Positions 53,400 to 64,000 of a stretch of DNA of 64,000 nt are shown here, in pieces. A program made the position numbers and the translations under genes. This stretch comes from Egibacteraceae bacterium (GTDB lineage Bacteria > Actinomycetota > Nitriliruptoria > Euzebyales > Egibacteraceae). Positions within the stretch are counted from its first letter, which is position 1, and the number at the start of each line of letters is the position of its first letter. Location: the NCBI GenBank assembly GCA_030447925.1, contig JAUJNX010000005.1:183043-247042 (forward strand), given 5' to 3'. Below the pieces are notes generated by a model. It had not been told where the DNA came from. It worked only from the letters and a program-made list of their open reading frames with translations, and searched no databases.

Positions 53400-54842
53400 A
53401 TGGCTGCCAGACGGATGGGCGAGGACGGGCCGCGCGAGGGCGCCGTCCGCGAGGGCGGCGCCGCCGGCGCCGCGTGGGGCGACGTGCCCGACGACGAGCC
53501 CGCGGGCGGGCGCCACGTCGAGGAGCCGGGGCGCGTCGCGGTCGCCGACCCCGGCAGCCCCGTGCCCCGCCACGAGTACACCGTCGCCGCCGGCGAGTGG
53601 CAGAACCTGCCCGACGCCGTCGAGGACGACCTCATGGTCATCAACATGGGCCCCCAGCACCCGTCGACCCACGGCGTGCTGCGCATGGTGCTGACCCTCG
53701 ACGGCGAGCAGGTCGCCAACAACGAACCCGTCATCGGCTACCTGCACACCGGCATCGAGAAGAACCTCGAGTACCGGCCGTGGGTGCTCGGCACCACGTT
53801 CGTCACGCGCATGGACTACCTGTCGCCGCTGATGAACGAGCTGGGCTACTGCCTGGCGGTGGAGAAGCTGCTCGGCATCACCGACGAGGTCCCGGAGCGC
53901 GCCAGCGCCATCCGGGTGGTCCTCAACGAGTTCATGCGCATCTCCAGCCACATGGTGGCGATGGCCACCACGGGCCTTGAGCTCGGGTCCACGACCGCCA
54001 TGATCTTCGGGTTCCGCGAGCGCGAGAGCGTGACCGACATCCTCGAGTACGTCACCGGGCTGCGCATGAACCACGCGTTCATCCGTCCCGGCGGCGTCGC
54101 CCAGGACCTGCCCGACGACTTCCCCGAGCGCGCGCGCATCGAGGCCGACTACCTGACCGATCGCATCGACGAGCTCGAGGACCTGCTCACCGAGAACCCC
54201 ATCTGGATCGAGCGCAACAAGGGCGTGGGCATCCTCACCCGCGAGCAGTGCTACGACCTGGGCGTCACCGGGCCGGTGCTGCGCGCGGCCGGCGTGCCCT
54301 ACGACATCCGCAAGGTCCAGCCGTACTCGGGGTACGAGCAGTACGACTTCGACGTCCCGATCGCCGACACCGCCGACGCGTACGGGCGCTACCTGGTCCG
54401 CATCGCCGAGGTCCGCGAGTCGGTGAAGATCATCCGCCAGGTGCTCGACACGCTGCCCGGCGGGCCGGTCATGGTCGCGGACAAGAAGATCGCCTGGCCC
54501 GCCCAGCTCGCCCTGGGGCCCGACGGCATGGGCAACGCCAAGAGCTACGTCGCCAAGATCATGGGCCAGTCGATGGAGGCCCTGATCCACCACTTCAAGC
54601 TGGTGACCGAGGGCTTCACCGTCCCGCCCGGGCAGGTCTACGTGCCGGTCGAGTCCGCCCGCGGCGAGCTCGGGTACCACGTCACCTCGAACGGGACCAA
54701 CAAGCCGTACCGCGTGAAGGTGCGCGACCCCAGCTTCCTGCACATCGGCACCCTGCCCACCATCACCCGTGGCCTGATGATCGCCGACGTCATCGCCGCC
54801 GTCGCGAGCCTGGACCCGGTGATGGGCGGCGTCGACCGCTAG
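53400..54842 (+). CDS. nuoD: NADH-quinone oxidoreductase subunit D
   Basis: This 480-residue subunit forms the quinone pocket with NuoB. Hallmarks are [60 protein letters not shown] and [20 protein letters not shown]. An extra N-terminal stretch of about 60 acidic and Gly-rich residues precedes the core; an internal start is possible. It begins 3 bases after nuoC. Confidence 0.95.
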   Translation: MAARRMGEDGPREGAVREGGAAGAAWGDVPDDEPAGGRHVEEPGRVAVADPGSPVPRHEYTVAAGEWQNLPDAVEDDLMVINMGPQHPSTHGVLRMVLTLDGEQVANNEPVIGYLHTGIEKNLEYRPWVLGTTFVTRMDYLSPLMNELGYCLAVEKLLGITDEVPERASAIRVVLNEFMRISSHMVAMATTGLELGSTTAMIFGFRERESVTDILEYVTGLRMNHAFIRPGGVAQDLPDDFPERARIEADYLTDRIDELEDLLTENPIWIERNKGVGILTREQCYDLGVTGPVLRAAGVPYDIRKVQPYSGYEQYDFDVPIADTADAYGRYLVRIAEVRESVKIIRQVLDTLPGGPVMVADKKIAWPAQLALGPDGMGNAKSYVAKIMGQSMEALIHHFKLVTEGFTVPPGQVYVPVESARGELGYHVTSNGTNKPYRVKVRDPSFLHIGTLPTITRGLMIADVIAAVASLDPVMGGVDR

Positions 54843-54877
54843 CGCCTGACCCGATCCGAAAGAGAGCGATCCCACCG

Positions 54878-56029
54878 ATGCTGAGCCCAGACCTGCGCCG
54901 GGAGGCCGAGGCCCTGGTCGACCGTTACCCGGTCGGCCGCTCCGCCCTGCTCCCACTGCTGCACCTGGTGCAGTCCCAGGACGGGATGATCTCCGAGGAC
55001 GGCGTGGCCGAGTGCGCCGAGCTGCTGTCGCTGACCAAGGCGGAGGTCGGCGCCGTCGCCACCTTCTACACCATGTACAAGCGCCGCCCGCTGGGCCGGC
55101 ACCTGGTCAGCGTCTGCACCAACTTCAGCTGCAAGGTGCGCGGCGCGCAGGAGGTCTACGACCGCGTGTCCGAGCGCCTCGGCGTCGGCCACAACGAGAC
55201 CACCCCCGACGGCGCGATCACCCTCGAGCACGCCGAGTGCCTCGGCAACTGCGAGGGTGCCCCGGTGGTCAGCGTGGACTACCTCAACCACGAGTGCCTC
55301 ACGCCGGAGCAGGCGCTGGAGCTGGTCGACCGCCTGGTCGCCGGGGAGGTCCCGCCGCCCACGCGCGGGTTCCCGTCGCCCGGCATCCGGCCCATGTCCC
55401 ACCGCCTGGCGGGCCTCGGCCCGGTCACCGCGCGACCCGGCGAGGCGTGGGTCGTGGACACCGCGGGCACGCCGAAGCCCGGGGCGGGGGACGAGGCCGA
55501 GCGCCGCGGGCTGCGCGCCCGGGAGCGCGCCGCGGCGGGCGACAGCGCGTCGGGCCCGCTGCACGACGGGGCCGACAAGGGCCTGGGCATCGGCTCGCAG
55601 GCCACCCCGGGCGCCGCGCAGGCGCCCGAGGGCACGGGTGCCGCCCAGCGTGAGGCGGAGAAGGCCGACGCGGACGCGCAGGTCCGCGAGGCGGGTCTGT
55701 CCGCCGACGAGGTCGAGGAGGAGAGCGGCTACTCCGCGCGCGAGTCCCCGACCAACGACCCCGGCTCCGAGGAGCGCTCCAGCTACCCCGACGCCGACCC
55801 CCGCAAGCAGGACCTCGAGGCCGATCGACCCGCGGGCGACCGCGACGACAGCCGCCTGCTGACCGACCGCCGCGCGGCGCCCGACGGCATCGCCGACACC
55901 CCCCAGTCCGACGAGCTCGGCGACAAGCGCCCGCCGGAGGCCGATCGCGAGACCGGCACCTACCCGGGCGGCGACACCACGATCCGCAGCGGAACCGGCG
56001 GCGGAGAGGACAACGATCGCGATGCCTGA
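54878..56029 (+). CDS. nuoE: NADH-quinone oxidoreductase subunit E with long acidic tail
   Basis: The first ~160 residues are a normal NuoE thioredoxin-like domain with the 2Fe-2S ligands in VSVCTNFSCKVRGAQEVYDR and HAECLGNCEGAPVVSVDYLN. The remaining ~220 residues have no counterpart in typical NuoE. They are polar, acidic and of low complexity (DADAQVREAGLSADEVEEES, SYPDADPRKQDLEADRPAGD), probably disordered. Total 383 residues against 160-250 usually. The end overlaps nuoF by 8 bases, so the tail is not an artefact of a lost stop. Confidence 0.92.
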   Translation: MLSPDLRREAEALVDRYPVGRSALLPLLHLVQSQDGMISEDGVAECAELLSLTKAEVGAVATFYTMYKRRPLGRHLVSVCTNFSCKVRGAQEVYDRVSERLGVGHNETTPDGAITLEHAECLGNCEGAPVVSVDYLNHECLTPEQALELVDRLVAGEVPPPTRGFPSPGIRPMSHRLAGLGPVTARPGEAWVVDTAGTPKPGAGDEAERRGLRARERAAAGDSASGPLHDGADKGLGIGSQATPGAAQAPEGTGAAQREAEKADADAQVREAGLSADEVEEESGYSARESPTNDPGSEERSSYPDADPRKQDLEADRPAGDRDDSRLLTDRRAAPDGIADTPQSDELGDKRPPEADRETGTYPGGDTTIRSGTGGGEDNDRDA

Positions 56030-57359
56030 GCCCGTCAAGGTCCTGACCAAGCGCTACGAGGTCGAGGACGCCCACACCCTGGACGGCTACGTCCGCACCG
56101 GCGGGTACGCCGCCCTGCGCAGCGCCCTGGGCTCCAGCCCCGAGCAGCTCCGCCAGCTGGTCAAGGACTCCGGGCTGCGCGGGCGCGGCGGCGCCGGCTT
56201 CCCGACCGGGGTGAAGTGGGGCTTCGTCCCGCAGGACACCGGCAAGCCGATCTACCTGGTGATCAACGCCGACGAGGGCGAGCCCGGCACCTTCAAGGAC
56301 CGCGAGCTGATGGAGCGGGACCCGCACCAGCTGCTCGAGGGCATCGTCATCGCCTCCTACGCGCTGAACTGCACGCGGGCCTTCATCTTCCTGCGCGGCG
56401 AGTACCTGTGGCCCGGCATCCGCATCGAGCAGGCGCTCGCGGAGGCCTACCGCGAGGGCTACATCGGCCGGGACGTCCTGGGCAGCGGCGTGGACGTGGA
56501 CATCACCCTGCACTACGCCGCGGGCGCCTACATCTGCGGCGAGGAGACCGCGCTGCTGGAGGCGCTGGAGGGCCGCCGCGGCCAGCCGCGCCTGCGCCCG
56601 CCGTTCCCCGCGGTCGCCGGCCTGTACGCGTCGCCGACGGTGGTCAACAACGTCGAGTCGATCGCCAACGTCCCCCACATCGTTGAGCACGGCGCCGAGT
56701 GGTACCGGTCGATGGGGACCGAGAAGTCGCCGGGGCCCAAGCTGTTCTGCGTGTCCGGGGAGGTCGTGCGGCCCGGCAACTACGAGTGGCCGCTGGGCAC
56801 TCCCGCCCGCCAGATCGTCGAGGAGTCCTGCGGGGGGATGCTGGAGGGCCGCGCGCTGAAGTTCTGGGCGCCGGGCGGGTCGTCGACCCCGCTGCTCACC
56901 GCGGAGCACTACGACGTGCCCATGGACTTCGACAGCATCGCCGCCGAGGGCAGCCTGCTCGGCACCGGCGCGATGATGATGTTCAGCGAGCGCACCTCGG
57001 TCGTCGACGCCGTCCTGAACTGGACCAAGTTCTACGAGCACGAGTCGTGCGGCAAGTGCACCCCCTGCCGCGAGGGCGTGTTCTGGATGGCCCAGATCCT
57101 GGAGCGCATCCTCGAGGGCCACGGCCGCATCGAGGACCTGCAGACCCTCGACGACGCCTGCGACAACATCTTCGGCCGGTCGTTCTGCGCCCTGGGCGAC
57201 GGCGCCACCAGCCCCATCAAGTCCAGCCTGAAGTACTTCCGCAACGAGTACGAGCAGCTCATCGAACGCGGCCGCCTGCCGCAGGAGTACGCGGCGCACG
57301 CGGGCGTGGTCACCGACAACAGCGGCATGCACCGGCCGTCCCAGCTCGTCCGGCGGTAG
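56022..57359 (+). CDS. nuoF: NADH-quinone oxidoreductase subunit F
   Basis: This 445-residue subunit binds FMN and NADH and cluster N3. Hallmarks are GLRGRGGAGFPTGVKWGFVP, YLVINADEGEPGTFKDRELM, GAYICGEETALLEALEGRRG and the cluster motif HESCGKCTPCREGVFWMAQI. Length and motifs are normal. It overlaps the nuoE tail. Confidence 0.96.
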   Translation: MPEPVKVLTKRYEVEDAHTLDGYVRTGGYAALRSALGSSPEQLRQLVKDSGLRGRGGAGFPTGVKWGFVPQDTGKPIYLVINADEGEPGTFKDRELMERDPHQLLEGIVIASYALNCTRAFIFLRGEYLWPGIRIEQALAEAYREGYIGRDVLGSGVDVDITLHYAAGAYICGEETALLEALEGRRGQPRLRPPFPAVAGLYASPTVVNNVESIANVPHIVEHGAEWYRSMGTEKSPGPKLFCVSGEVVRPGNYEWPLGTPARQIVEESCGGMLEGRALKFWAPGGSSTPLLTAEHYDVPMDFDSIAAEGSLLGTGAMMMFSERTSVVDAVLNWTKFYEHESCGKCTPCREGVFWMAQILERILEGHGRIEDLQTLDDACDNIFGRSFCALGDGATSPIKSSLKYFRNEYEQLIERGRLPQEYAAHAGVVTDNSGMHRPSQLVRR

Positions 57360-57371
57360 GGAAGACACCTG

Positions 57372-59977
57372 ATGACCGACACCAAGCCCACCACCCCGAC
57401 CGTCACCGCGACGATCGACGGGCGCGAGATCACCGTCCCGAAGGGGACGCTCATCATCCGCGCCGCGGAGCAGATGGGGATCCTGATCCCGCGCTTCTGC
57501 GACCACCCGCTGCTCGCCCCCGTCGCCGCCTGCCGCCAGTGCATGGTGGAGATCGAGGGCCAGCGCAAGCCGATGACGGCGTGCTCCACCCCCCTGGCCG
57601 ACGGCAACGTGGTGAGGACCCACCTCACCTCGGAGGTCGCCAAGGACGCCCAGGAGGCGCAGCTGGAGTTCCTGCTGCTCAACCACCCCCTGGACTGCCC
57701 GCAGTGCGACAAGGGCGGCGAGTGCCCGCTGCAGGACCAGACGCTCGCGCACGGCGCCCCCGACAGCCGCTTTCTCGACGACAAGCGGCGCTACGAGAAG
57801 TCGATCCCGATCTCCCCGCAGATCCTGCTCGACCGCGAGAAGTGCGTGCTGTGCGCGCGCTGCACCCGTTTCAGCCAGGAGATCTCCGGCGATCCGTTCA
57901 TCGAGCTGTTCGAGCGCGGCGCCCTGGAGCAGGTCGCGATCTACGAGGACGAGCCCTACGAGAGCTACTACTCGGGCAACGTCGCGCAGATCTGCCCGGT
58001 GGGCGCGCTGACCGCCACCAGCTACCGCTTCCACGCGCGCCCGTTCGACCTGCGCAGCGAGCGCGGGGTCTGCAACCAGTGCGCCAACGGCTGCAACCTG
58101 CGCGTCGACGTGCGCCACGGCGAGATCCAGCGCCAGCTGGCCCACGACAACAGCGACGTCAACGAGTCCTGGAACTGCGACAAGGGCCGCTTCGGGTTCG
58201 AGTACGTCAACCACGCCGACCGCCTGCGCGAGCCGGCGGTCCGCGACGACCTCGGCAACCTGCGCCCGGCCGCGTGGATCACCGCGGTCCGCCGGGCCGC
58301 AGCCGGCTTCCGCGCGGCGATGGAAGCCGGCGGCGGGGCGGCGATCGGCGTGCTCACGGGCGGGCGGATCACCGACGAGGACGCCTACGCGGTCAGCCGG
58401 TTCGCCCGCGAGGTGCTCGACACCGACAACGTCGACTTCCGCCTCGCCCCGCGCACCGAGGAGGAGCGCGACGTCCTCGGGGCGATCGCCGGGACCGTCG
58501 GCCCCACCTACGACACCGTCGAGCACGCCCCGGTCGTCGTGGTCGCGGGGCTGGACACCGAGGAGGAGGCGCCGATCCTCCACCTCCGGCTGCGCAAGGC
58601 CGTCCGCCAGCACCAGCAGCGCATCGTGGTGGTCGGGCCGGTCGCCGGGTCGCTCGCCGAGATCGCGTGGCGCTGGATCCCGACCGCCGCCGGCGACGAG
58701 GCCGCGGTCCTGGCGGCCCTGGCCGCGGACCGCCAGCCGGGCGACGCCGCCCTCCACGTGATCGACGTGCCGCCGGCCGACGCGCGCCGTCCCGATGCGT
58801 CGACAGCATCGTGGCCCTCCTCCCGAGTTCCTGCTCGGGGCTCCGCCGACGACCCCGTCGCCGCGTCGTCCATCACCGCCGCCGGCGGCGGCCCGGCGCC
58901 CGACGCGGCGGCGCCGCCGGAGACCGGCCGGCCACCGAGCGTGCGCGGGCGCTGCTCGACGAGCTGCGCGAGGCGCTGCGCGGCGGCGCGCCGGTGGTGC
59001 TGGCGGGGGAGCGGCTGGCCCAGTCGCCGGGCGCGCTGCGCGCCGCGGCCGGCCTGGCCACCGGGCTGGGCGGCGGGTTCGCCTGGAGCCCGCGCACGCC
59101 CACCGCGCGGGGCGGGGTGGCCGCGGGGCGGCGGCCGGGCGCCCGGCCGGGGGGGCGGCCCCGGGCCGCCCCCGGCACGCTCGCCCAGGCGTGGAGCCGG
59201 CTGCCCACCGGCCCCGGCCTGGACACCCGCGGGATGCTGGAGGCCGCCGCCCGGGGCGAGATCAAGGCCCTCTACCTGGTCGGCGTCGACCCGGCCCGGG
59301 ACTTCGAGGACCCGGTCCTCGCCCAGGAGGCCCTCGAGCGGGTCGACACCCTGATCGTCCAGGACCTGCTGCCGACCGCGTCGACGCGGTCGGTCGACGT
59401 GCTGCTGCCCGCGCAGTCCGCCCAGGAGCGGGTGGGCTCGTTCACGACCTGGGAGGGCCGCCGCCAGGGCTGGCAGCGCGCCCTCGCCCCGGCCGGCCTG
59501 GCGCAGGAGGACTGGGACATCGTCCGCCAGCTCGCGCGGGCCATGGGGCACGACCTGGGCTGGGAGAAGGCCGCCGACGTGCGGCGCGAGGCCGCGCCGC
59601 TGATGGAGCCGGCCGGCATCCCGCTCGCGCAGGTGGCCGCGCTCCCCGCGCCCGCCCCGGTCGCGGCCCCCACCCACGCCGACGGGCTGGCCGTGGTCGC
59701 CCTGGACTATCTTCTGGGCCGGGGCAGCATGCTGCTCGGCGCGAAGGACCTGAACGCGACGGCGAGGACGCCGTCGGTCTGGATCTCCGCGGCGGACGCA
59801 CGCGCCCTGGATCTCCCGGACGGCGCCGTCGTCCGGGTCGAGGGGGCCCGGGGGCAGATCGAGCTCCCGGTCCAGATCAGCGCGGGCGTCGCCCCGGGGA
59901 CCGTCGTCGTGCCGGCCAACTCCACCGAGACGCCCGGCCGGCTGCTGGGCCCGCGCGCTCGCCTGACGACGGTGTAG
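57372..59977 (+). CDS. nuoG: NADH-quinone oxidoreductase subunit G, frameshifted in the middle
   Basis: The N-terminal iron-sulfur part is intact: IPRFCDHPLLAPVAACRQCM, LDCPQCDKGGECPLQDQTLA, CVLCARCTRFSQEISGDPFI and a MopB-type cluster motif GVCNQCANGCNLRVDVRHGE. The molybdopterin-like domain continues to about 58790. The frame then becomes doubtful (PDASTASWPSSRVPARG) and changes by 58925. The rest (ERARALLDELREALRGGAPV, MLEAAARGEIKALYLVGVDP, VDVLLPAQSAQERVGSFTTW) is read in another frame to 59977. Full length is about 868 residues. Everything around it is intact, so sequencing error is likely. Confidence 0.9.
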
Positions 59978-59988
59978 AGGAGCAGGCC

Positions 59989-61293
59989 ATGGACTGGATC
60001 GAGTTCCTGCTCGTCGTCGTGCGCGTGCTGCTCGCGTTCGTCATCTGGCTGCTGTCGACCGCGCTGCTGATCTGGGGCGAGCGCCGGCTGGTGGCCAAGA
60101 TGCAGGTCCGCCACGGGCCCAACCGCCTGGGGCCGTTCGGGGTGTTCCAGGTGCTCGCCGACGGGGCGAAGCTGTTCTTCAAGGAGGACATCACCCCGCG
60201 AGGCGTGGACCGCGCCGTCTACTTCGCCGCCCCGATCGTCTCCGCGGTCGTCGCCTTTTTGACCTTCGCCGTCATCCCCTTCGGCGGGACCTTCACCTTC
60301 GCCGGCCGCGAGATGCCGCTGCAGGTGTGGGACCCCGAGATCGGGCTGCTGTGGTTCCTGGCCATGAGCTCGATCGGGGTCTACGGCATCGCCCTGGGCG
60401 GCTGGGCGTCGGGGTCGAAGTACCCGCTGCTCGGCGGCATCCGCTCCAGCGCGCAGCTCATCTCCTACGAGCTGTCCATGGGCCTGTCGATGGCCGCGGT
60501 GTTCATCTGGAACGGGACCCTGCAGGCGTCCGAGATCGTCGCGGCGCAGTCGGGGACCTTCTGGGGCGCCGTGCCGGCCTGGAACATCCTGCCGATGTCC
60601 CCCGCCTTCGTGCTGTTCCACATCGCCGTGGTGGCCGAGGCCCAGCGCCCGCCGTTCGACCTCGCGGAGGCGGAGGGCGAGCTGGTCGGCGGCTTCAACA
60701 CCGAGTACTCCGGCGCGAAGTTCGCGATGTTCTTCCTGGCCGAGTTCATGGCCGTGATCACGATGTCGGCGATCATCGTCACGCTGTTCCTCGGCGGCCC
60801 CAGCGGCTACAGCTTCGGCCTCGAGGGCAATTGGCTGGCGCTGCTCCAGTTCGTGTACTTCGTGCTCAAGGTCCTCGGGTTCGTGTTCATCTTCGTCTGG
60901 CTGCGCGGCTCGCTGCCGCGCCTGACCTACACCCGCCTGATGGACCTGGGCTGGAAGGTCATGCTGCCGATCGCGCTGGTGTGGGTCCTGCTCACCGGCT
61001 TCGTCGTCACCTTCCAGCAGGTGGGCACCAACCAGTCGTTCTTCACCGTCGTCGCGGTCGTGGCCGCGGCGACGCTGACCCTGATGATCCTGGCCCCGTT
61101 CTTCCGGTCGCGGGAGCCCGCCGGCGACGAGGGGGGCGGTGGCGGGGGCACCCCGGTCGCGCGCCCACCCGCCGGCGGCGGTGGCGGGCGGGCCCTGGTC
61201 CCTGCGACCGAGACCTCCCCGGTCGACGTCGACGGCGGCCGCACCACCGAGCGCGAACCGGAGACGGTCGGCGCGCCGAGGAGCGAGCTCTAG
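59989..61293 (+). CDS. nuoH: NADH-quinone oxidoreductase subunit H
   Basis: This 434-residue membrane subunit has about eight helices and the quinone-site loops ERRLVAKMQVRHGPNRLGPF, LADGAKLFFKEDITP, SAQLISYELSMGLSMAAVFI and EAQRPPFDLAEAEGELVGGF. A Gly-rich, charged tail of about 55 residues follows the last helix. GAGGAG lies 7 bases before the ATG, and nuoI begins directly after the stop. Confidence 0.96.
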   Translation: MDWIEFLLVVVRVLLAFVIWLLSTALLIWGERRLVAKMQVRHGPNRLGPFGVFQVLADGAKLFFKEDITPRGVDRAVYFAAPIVSAVVAFLTFAVIPFGGTFTFAGREMPLQVWDPEIGLLWFLAMSSIGVYGIALGGWASGSKYPLLGGIRSSAQLISYELSMGLSMAAVFIWNGTLQASEIVAAQSGTFWGAVPAWNILPMSPAFVLFHIAVVAEAQRPPFDLAEAEGELVGGFNTEYSGAKFAMFFLAEFMAVITMSAIIVTLFLGGPSGYSFGLEGNWLALLQFVYFVLKVLGFVFIFVWLRGSLPRLTYTRLMDLGWKVMLPIALVWVLLTGFVVTFQQVGTNQSFFTVVAVVAAATLTLMILAPFFRSREPAGDEGGGGGGTPVARPPAGGGGGRALVPATETSPVDVDGGRTTEREPETVGAPRSEL

Positions 61294-61905
61294 ATGTTCA
61301 ACGCACTGCGCAAGGGTTTCGGTCTGACCTTCAAGACCATGTTCCGCCCCGCGGTCACCTACGAGTACCCGGAGAAGGCCAAGCCGGTCGCCCCGCGCTA
61401 CCACGGCCGCCACGTGCTCAACCGGCACGAGGACGGCCTGGAGAAGTGCGTCGGGTGCGAGCTGTGCGCCTGGGCCTGCCCGGCGGACGCCATCTACGTG
61501 GAAGGCTCCGACAACACGCCGGAGGAGCGCTTCTCGCCCGGTGAGCGCTACGGCAAGATCTACCAGATCAACTACCTGCGCTGCATCTTCTGCGGCCTGT
61601 GCATCGAGGCGTGCCCCACCCGCGCGCTGACGATGAGCAACGACTACCACCTCACCTTCGACAACCGGCAGGACTACATCTACGAGAAGGACCGCCTGCT
61701 GGCGCCGCTGCCGGAGGGCGCGAAGCCGCCGCCGCACACCGACGCCGAGGTCGCGGCCCGCGGCATCGCCTACTACGAGGGGAAGTCGTCGCAGACGCCG
61801 CTGGCCTCGCGGTCCGACGCGCTGGACCACGGCGACGTGTCGACCGGCAGCCACCCCGACGAGACCCACGACCCGGCCCTCGCCGGCACGGAGCCCAAGG
61901 GATGA
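61294..61905 (+). CDS. nuoI: NADH-quinone oxidoreductase subunit I
   Basis: This 203-residue ferredoxin-like subunit carries two 4Fe-4S motifs, [20 protein letters not shown] and [20 protein letters not shown], which hold clusters N6a and N6b. A polar tail of about 50 residues follows. It starts immediately after the nuoH stop and overlaps nuoJ by 4 bases. Confidence 0.96.
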   Translation: MFNALRKGFGLTFKTMFRPAVTYEYPEKAKPVAPRYHGRHVLNRHEDGLEKCVGCELCAWACPADAIYVEGSDNTPEERFSPGERYGKIYQINYLRCIFCGLCIEACPTRALTMSNDYHLTFDNRQDYIYEKDRLLAPLPEGAKPPPHTDAEVAARGIAYYEGKSSQTPLASRSDALDHGDVSTGSHPDETHDPALAGTEPKG

Positions 61906-62576
61906 CCGAGACCGTCCTGTTCTGGATCATCGCGCCGCTCAGCCTGGGCACCGCGCTGTCGGTCGTGGTGCTGCGCAACCCGGTCCACGCCGCGCTGATG
62001 CTGGTCGGCAACTTCTTCACCATCGCGGTGCTCTACGCGGTGATGGAGGCGCAGTTCCTCGCCGTCGTCCAGGTCATCGTCTACGCCGGCGCGATCATGG
62101 TCCTGTTCCTGTTCGTGATCATGCTGCTGGGGGTCGAGCGCCAGCTGGACTTCGGGGAGCGCATCCGCGGCCAGCGGGCCGCGGCGGTGTTCCTCGGCGT
62201 CGTCCTGCTCGCCGCGCTGACCGTCGGCGTCGCCGGCCCGTACCTGGGCGCGGACTCCGCATGCCCGACCACCGCGGAGCAGCAGACGGAGCCCGCCGCC
62301 TCGCCGCAGGCCTGCCGGGGCCTGGCGGAGGCGAACGCGGACGGCAACGTCTTCGGCGTCGGGCGCCTGGTGTTCACCGACTACGTGTGGCCCTTCGAGG
62401 TCACCAGCGTCCTGCTGGTCATCGCCGCGCTCGGCGCGATGGTCCTCGGCCGCCGGGCGGAGCAGGACAGCGACCTGGTCGACGTCCTCCGCCGCGAGCG
62501 CGTCCCCGCCGGGGGCGTCGGCGACGCGAGCTACCAGGCCGAGCTGCAGCAGTCCCTCGAGGAGGATCCCCGCTGA
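61902..62576 (+). CDS. nuoJ: NADH-quinone oxidoreductase subunit J
   Basis: This 224-residue membrane subunit has five helices, with [40 protein letters not shown] and [20 protein letters not shown] as conserved segments. A loop with two Cys ([20 protein letters not shown]) between helices 4 and 5 is unusual and may form a disulfide outside the membrane. Overlaps nuoI and nuoK. Confidence 0.94.
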   Translation: MTETVLFWIIAPLSLGTALSVVVLRNPVHAALMLVGNFFTIAVLYAVMEAQFLAVVQVIVYAGAIMVLFLFVIMLLGVERQLDFGERIRGQRAAAVFLGVVLLAALTVGVAGPYLGADSACPTTAEQQTEPAASPQACRGLAEANADGNVFGVGRLVFTDYVWPFEVTSVLLVIAALGAMVLGRRAEQDSDLVDVLRRERVPAGGVGDASYQAELQQSLEEDPR

Positions 62577-62881
62577 TGGCCGTCCCCGCCGGCTACTACC
62601 TCGCGCTGGCCGCGGCGCTGTTCGTCATCGGCGTCGTCGGCGTGCTGATCCGCCGCAACCTCATCGTCATGTTCATGTGCGTGGAGCTGATGCTCAACAG
62701 CGTCAACCTCACGCTGGTCACCTTCTCGCGGATCAACGGCAACCTGGAGGGCCAGGTCCTGTCGTTCTTCGTGATGGTCGTGGCCGCCGCCGAGGTCACC
62801 GTCGGCCTGGCGCTGATCGTCAACCTCTTCCGGCTCAAGGCGTCGACCGACGCCGACGACGTGGACGCGCTGCGGGCATGA
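62576..62881 (+). CDS. nuoK: NADH-quinone oxidoreductase subunit K
   Basis: This 101-residue subunit has three helices with the conserved [20 protein letters not shown] and [20 protein letters not shown], including the buried Glu residues of the proton path. Length is standard. It overlaps nuoJ by one base and nuoL by 4. Confidence 0.96.
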   Translation: MAVPAGYYLALAAALFVIGVVGVLIRRNLIVMFMCVELMLNSVNLTLVTFSRINGNLEGQVLSFFVMVVAAAEVTVGLALIVNLFRLKASTDADDVDALRA

Positions 62882-64000
62882 ATCCTCTCGTGCTGTTGGC
62901 CGCCGAGGGCGGCCCCATCCTCGGGTCCGTTGCGGAGTCCGCCCCCGGCGACCCCATCGACCTCGCCTGGCTCATCCCCGTCATCCCGGCGGTCTCCGCG
63001 GGCCTCCTGCTGCTGTTCGGCGGGCGGCTCGGGCGCCTCGCCGCCTGGGTCGCGATCCTCGCCGTCGGCGCGTCGGCGACGATCTCCACCGCGGTGTTCC
63101 TCCAGCTCCTGGCCTCCGAGGAGCGCACGTTCGTCACCCCGGTGGCGCGCTGGCTGGACATCGCCGGGTTCACCGTCGACTGGTCCCTGCTGGTCGACCC
63201 GCTCAGCGGCGTGCTGATCCTGCTGGTGACCTGGGTCGGCCTGCTGATCCACATCTACTCGCTGGGCTACATGGAGGGCGACCCGCGCTACGCGCGCTTC
63301 TTCGCCTACCTGAACCTGTTCGTCGCCTCGATGCTCATCCTGGTGCTGGGCGACAGCCTGCTGGTGCTGTTCGTCGGCTGGGAGCTGGTGGGGCTGTGCT
63401 CCTACCTGCTGATCGGCTTCTGGTTCGAGCGCCGCGACTACGCCAGCGCCGCCAAGAAGGCGTTCCTGGTCAACCGCGTCGGCGACGTCGGCTTCATGAT
63501 CGCCATGTTCGTGGTCTACAGCGCGGTCGGGTCGCTGGCGTTCGCCGACGTCCTGCCGGCCGCGGGGGAGATCGGGACGGCGACGCTGGTCGCCGTCGGG
63601 CTGCTCCTGCTGCTCGCCGCGACCGGCAAGAGCGCGCAGATCCCGCTCTACGTCTGGCTGCCCGACGCCATGGCCGGCCCGACCCCGGTCAGCGCGCTCA
63701 TCCACGCCGCGACCATGGTCACCGCCGGTGTGTACCTGATCGCGCGCACCTCGCCGATCTACGCCGAGATCCCCGACGTCGGGCTGCTCGTGGCGGGGAT
63801 CGGCGCCCTCACCGCCCTGGTGACCGCGATCATCGCCTGCGCCCAGGTCGACCTGAAGCGCATCCTCGCCTACTCCACCGTCAGCCAGCTGGGCTACATG
63901 TTCATCGGCGTCGGGGTCGGGGACCACACCGCCGGGGTGTTCCACCTGCTCACCCACGGCTTCTTCAAGGCGCTGCTGTTCCTGGCCGCCGGGTCGGTGA
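62878..64000 (+). CDS. nuoL: NADH-quinone oxidoreductase subunit L, 3' part outside window
   Basis: The first ~374 residues of the proton-pumping antiporter-like subunit are present: [100 protein letters not shown] and [20 protein letters not shown]. Key Glu, Lys and His residues of the family are in place. The gene runs off the right edge; about 250 residues are missing. Confidence 0.96.
   Translation, partial: MNPLVLLAAEGGPILGSVAESAPGDPIDLAWLIPVIPAVSAGLLLLFGGRLGRLAAWVAILAVGASATISTAVFLQLLASEERTFVTPVARWLDIAGFTVDWSLLVDPLSGVLILLVTWVGLLIHIYSLGYMEGDPRYARFFAYLNLFVASMLILVLGDSLLVLFVGWELVGLCSYLLIGFWFERRDYASAAKKAFLVNRVGDVGFMIAMFVVYSAVGSLAFADVLPAAGEIGTATLVAVGLLLLLAATGKSAQIPLYVWLPDAMAGPTPVSALIHAATMVTAGVYLIARTSPIYAEIPDVGLLVAGIGALTALVTAIIACAQVDLKRILAYSTVSQLGYMFIGVGVGDHTAGVFHLLTHGFFKALLFLAAGSV

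Noticed and set aside
55425..58757. A 1110-residue minus-strand frame opposite nuoE-F-G, and similar long frames at 52461-54956 and 59707-61869
   Set aside because: All are shadows of strongly conserved nuo genes.

Overview
The window is about 64 kb of very GC-rich DNA from an actinobacterium. The coding density, GTG/TTG starts, TAGGCT-type -10 boxes, a protein with cell-wall-binding type 2 repeats, a 12-gene nuo operon, a classical men pathway and DUF222/HNH and EAL-DICT families all fit Actinomycetota, possibly a deep branch such as Nitriliruptoria (low confidence). No rRNA, tRNA or CRISPR array was seen.

Layout. 1-8.4 kb: end of an EAL-DICT signalling protein, an AAA ATPase, a fused ABC exporter, two small proteins and a cell-wall-binding protein. 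8.3-19.1 kb: menaquinone locus (menE divergent from menB-menA-menC-menD; menF further on), interrupted by a 24-residue peptide gene with its own promoter and long leader, a membrane histidine kinase and a DUF2254 protein. 19.1-22.5 kb: truncated cobN, a CBS-BON protein, and a merR gene fused to the end of an EamA transporter. 22.6-27.1 kb: remains of an aromatic-acid (probably salicylate/gentisate) cluster: FAH hydrolase, a glycosidase fragment fused to an Old-Yellow-Enzyme-like fragment, a deleted acyl-AMP ligase, gentisate dioxygenase and PaaX. 27.1-31.5 kb: sigma factor/MGMT pair, sugar dehydrogenase with GH15 glucoamylase, RidA. 31.5-36.8 kb: variable island with an IS5-type element, duplicated gene ends, an XRE/TPR pair and a DUF222-HNH endonuclease. 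36.8-40.2 kb: livHMGF branched-chain amino-acid transporter without a binding protein. 40.3-48.1 kb: metabolic and transport genes with two TetR circuits whose operators are visible. 48.2-64 kb: amidohydrolase, menG, geranylgeranyl reductase and nuoA-L, joining the last menaquinone steps to the NADH dehydrogenase that uses the quinone.

Quality warning. Many otherwise conserved genes carry single-base indels in G/C runs (menE, menB, menA, menC, menD, nuoG, HNH, the first gene). Between about 12 and 25 kb at least six genes also show large deletions or fusions (menD, menF, cobN, merR/eamA, GH1/OYE, AMP ligase). Uncorrected long-read consensus or misassembly is the simplest explanation; real gene decay cannot be excluded from sequence alone.

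The most interesting candidate for an undescribed system is the peptide-kinase module at 13.38-15.58 kb: promoter, ~216-nt AT-richer leader, a peptide ending in Trp, a strong hairpin, then a polytopic sensor kinase.
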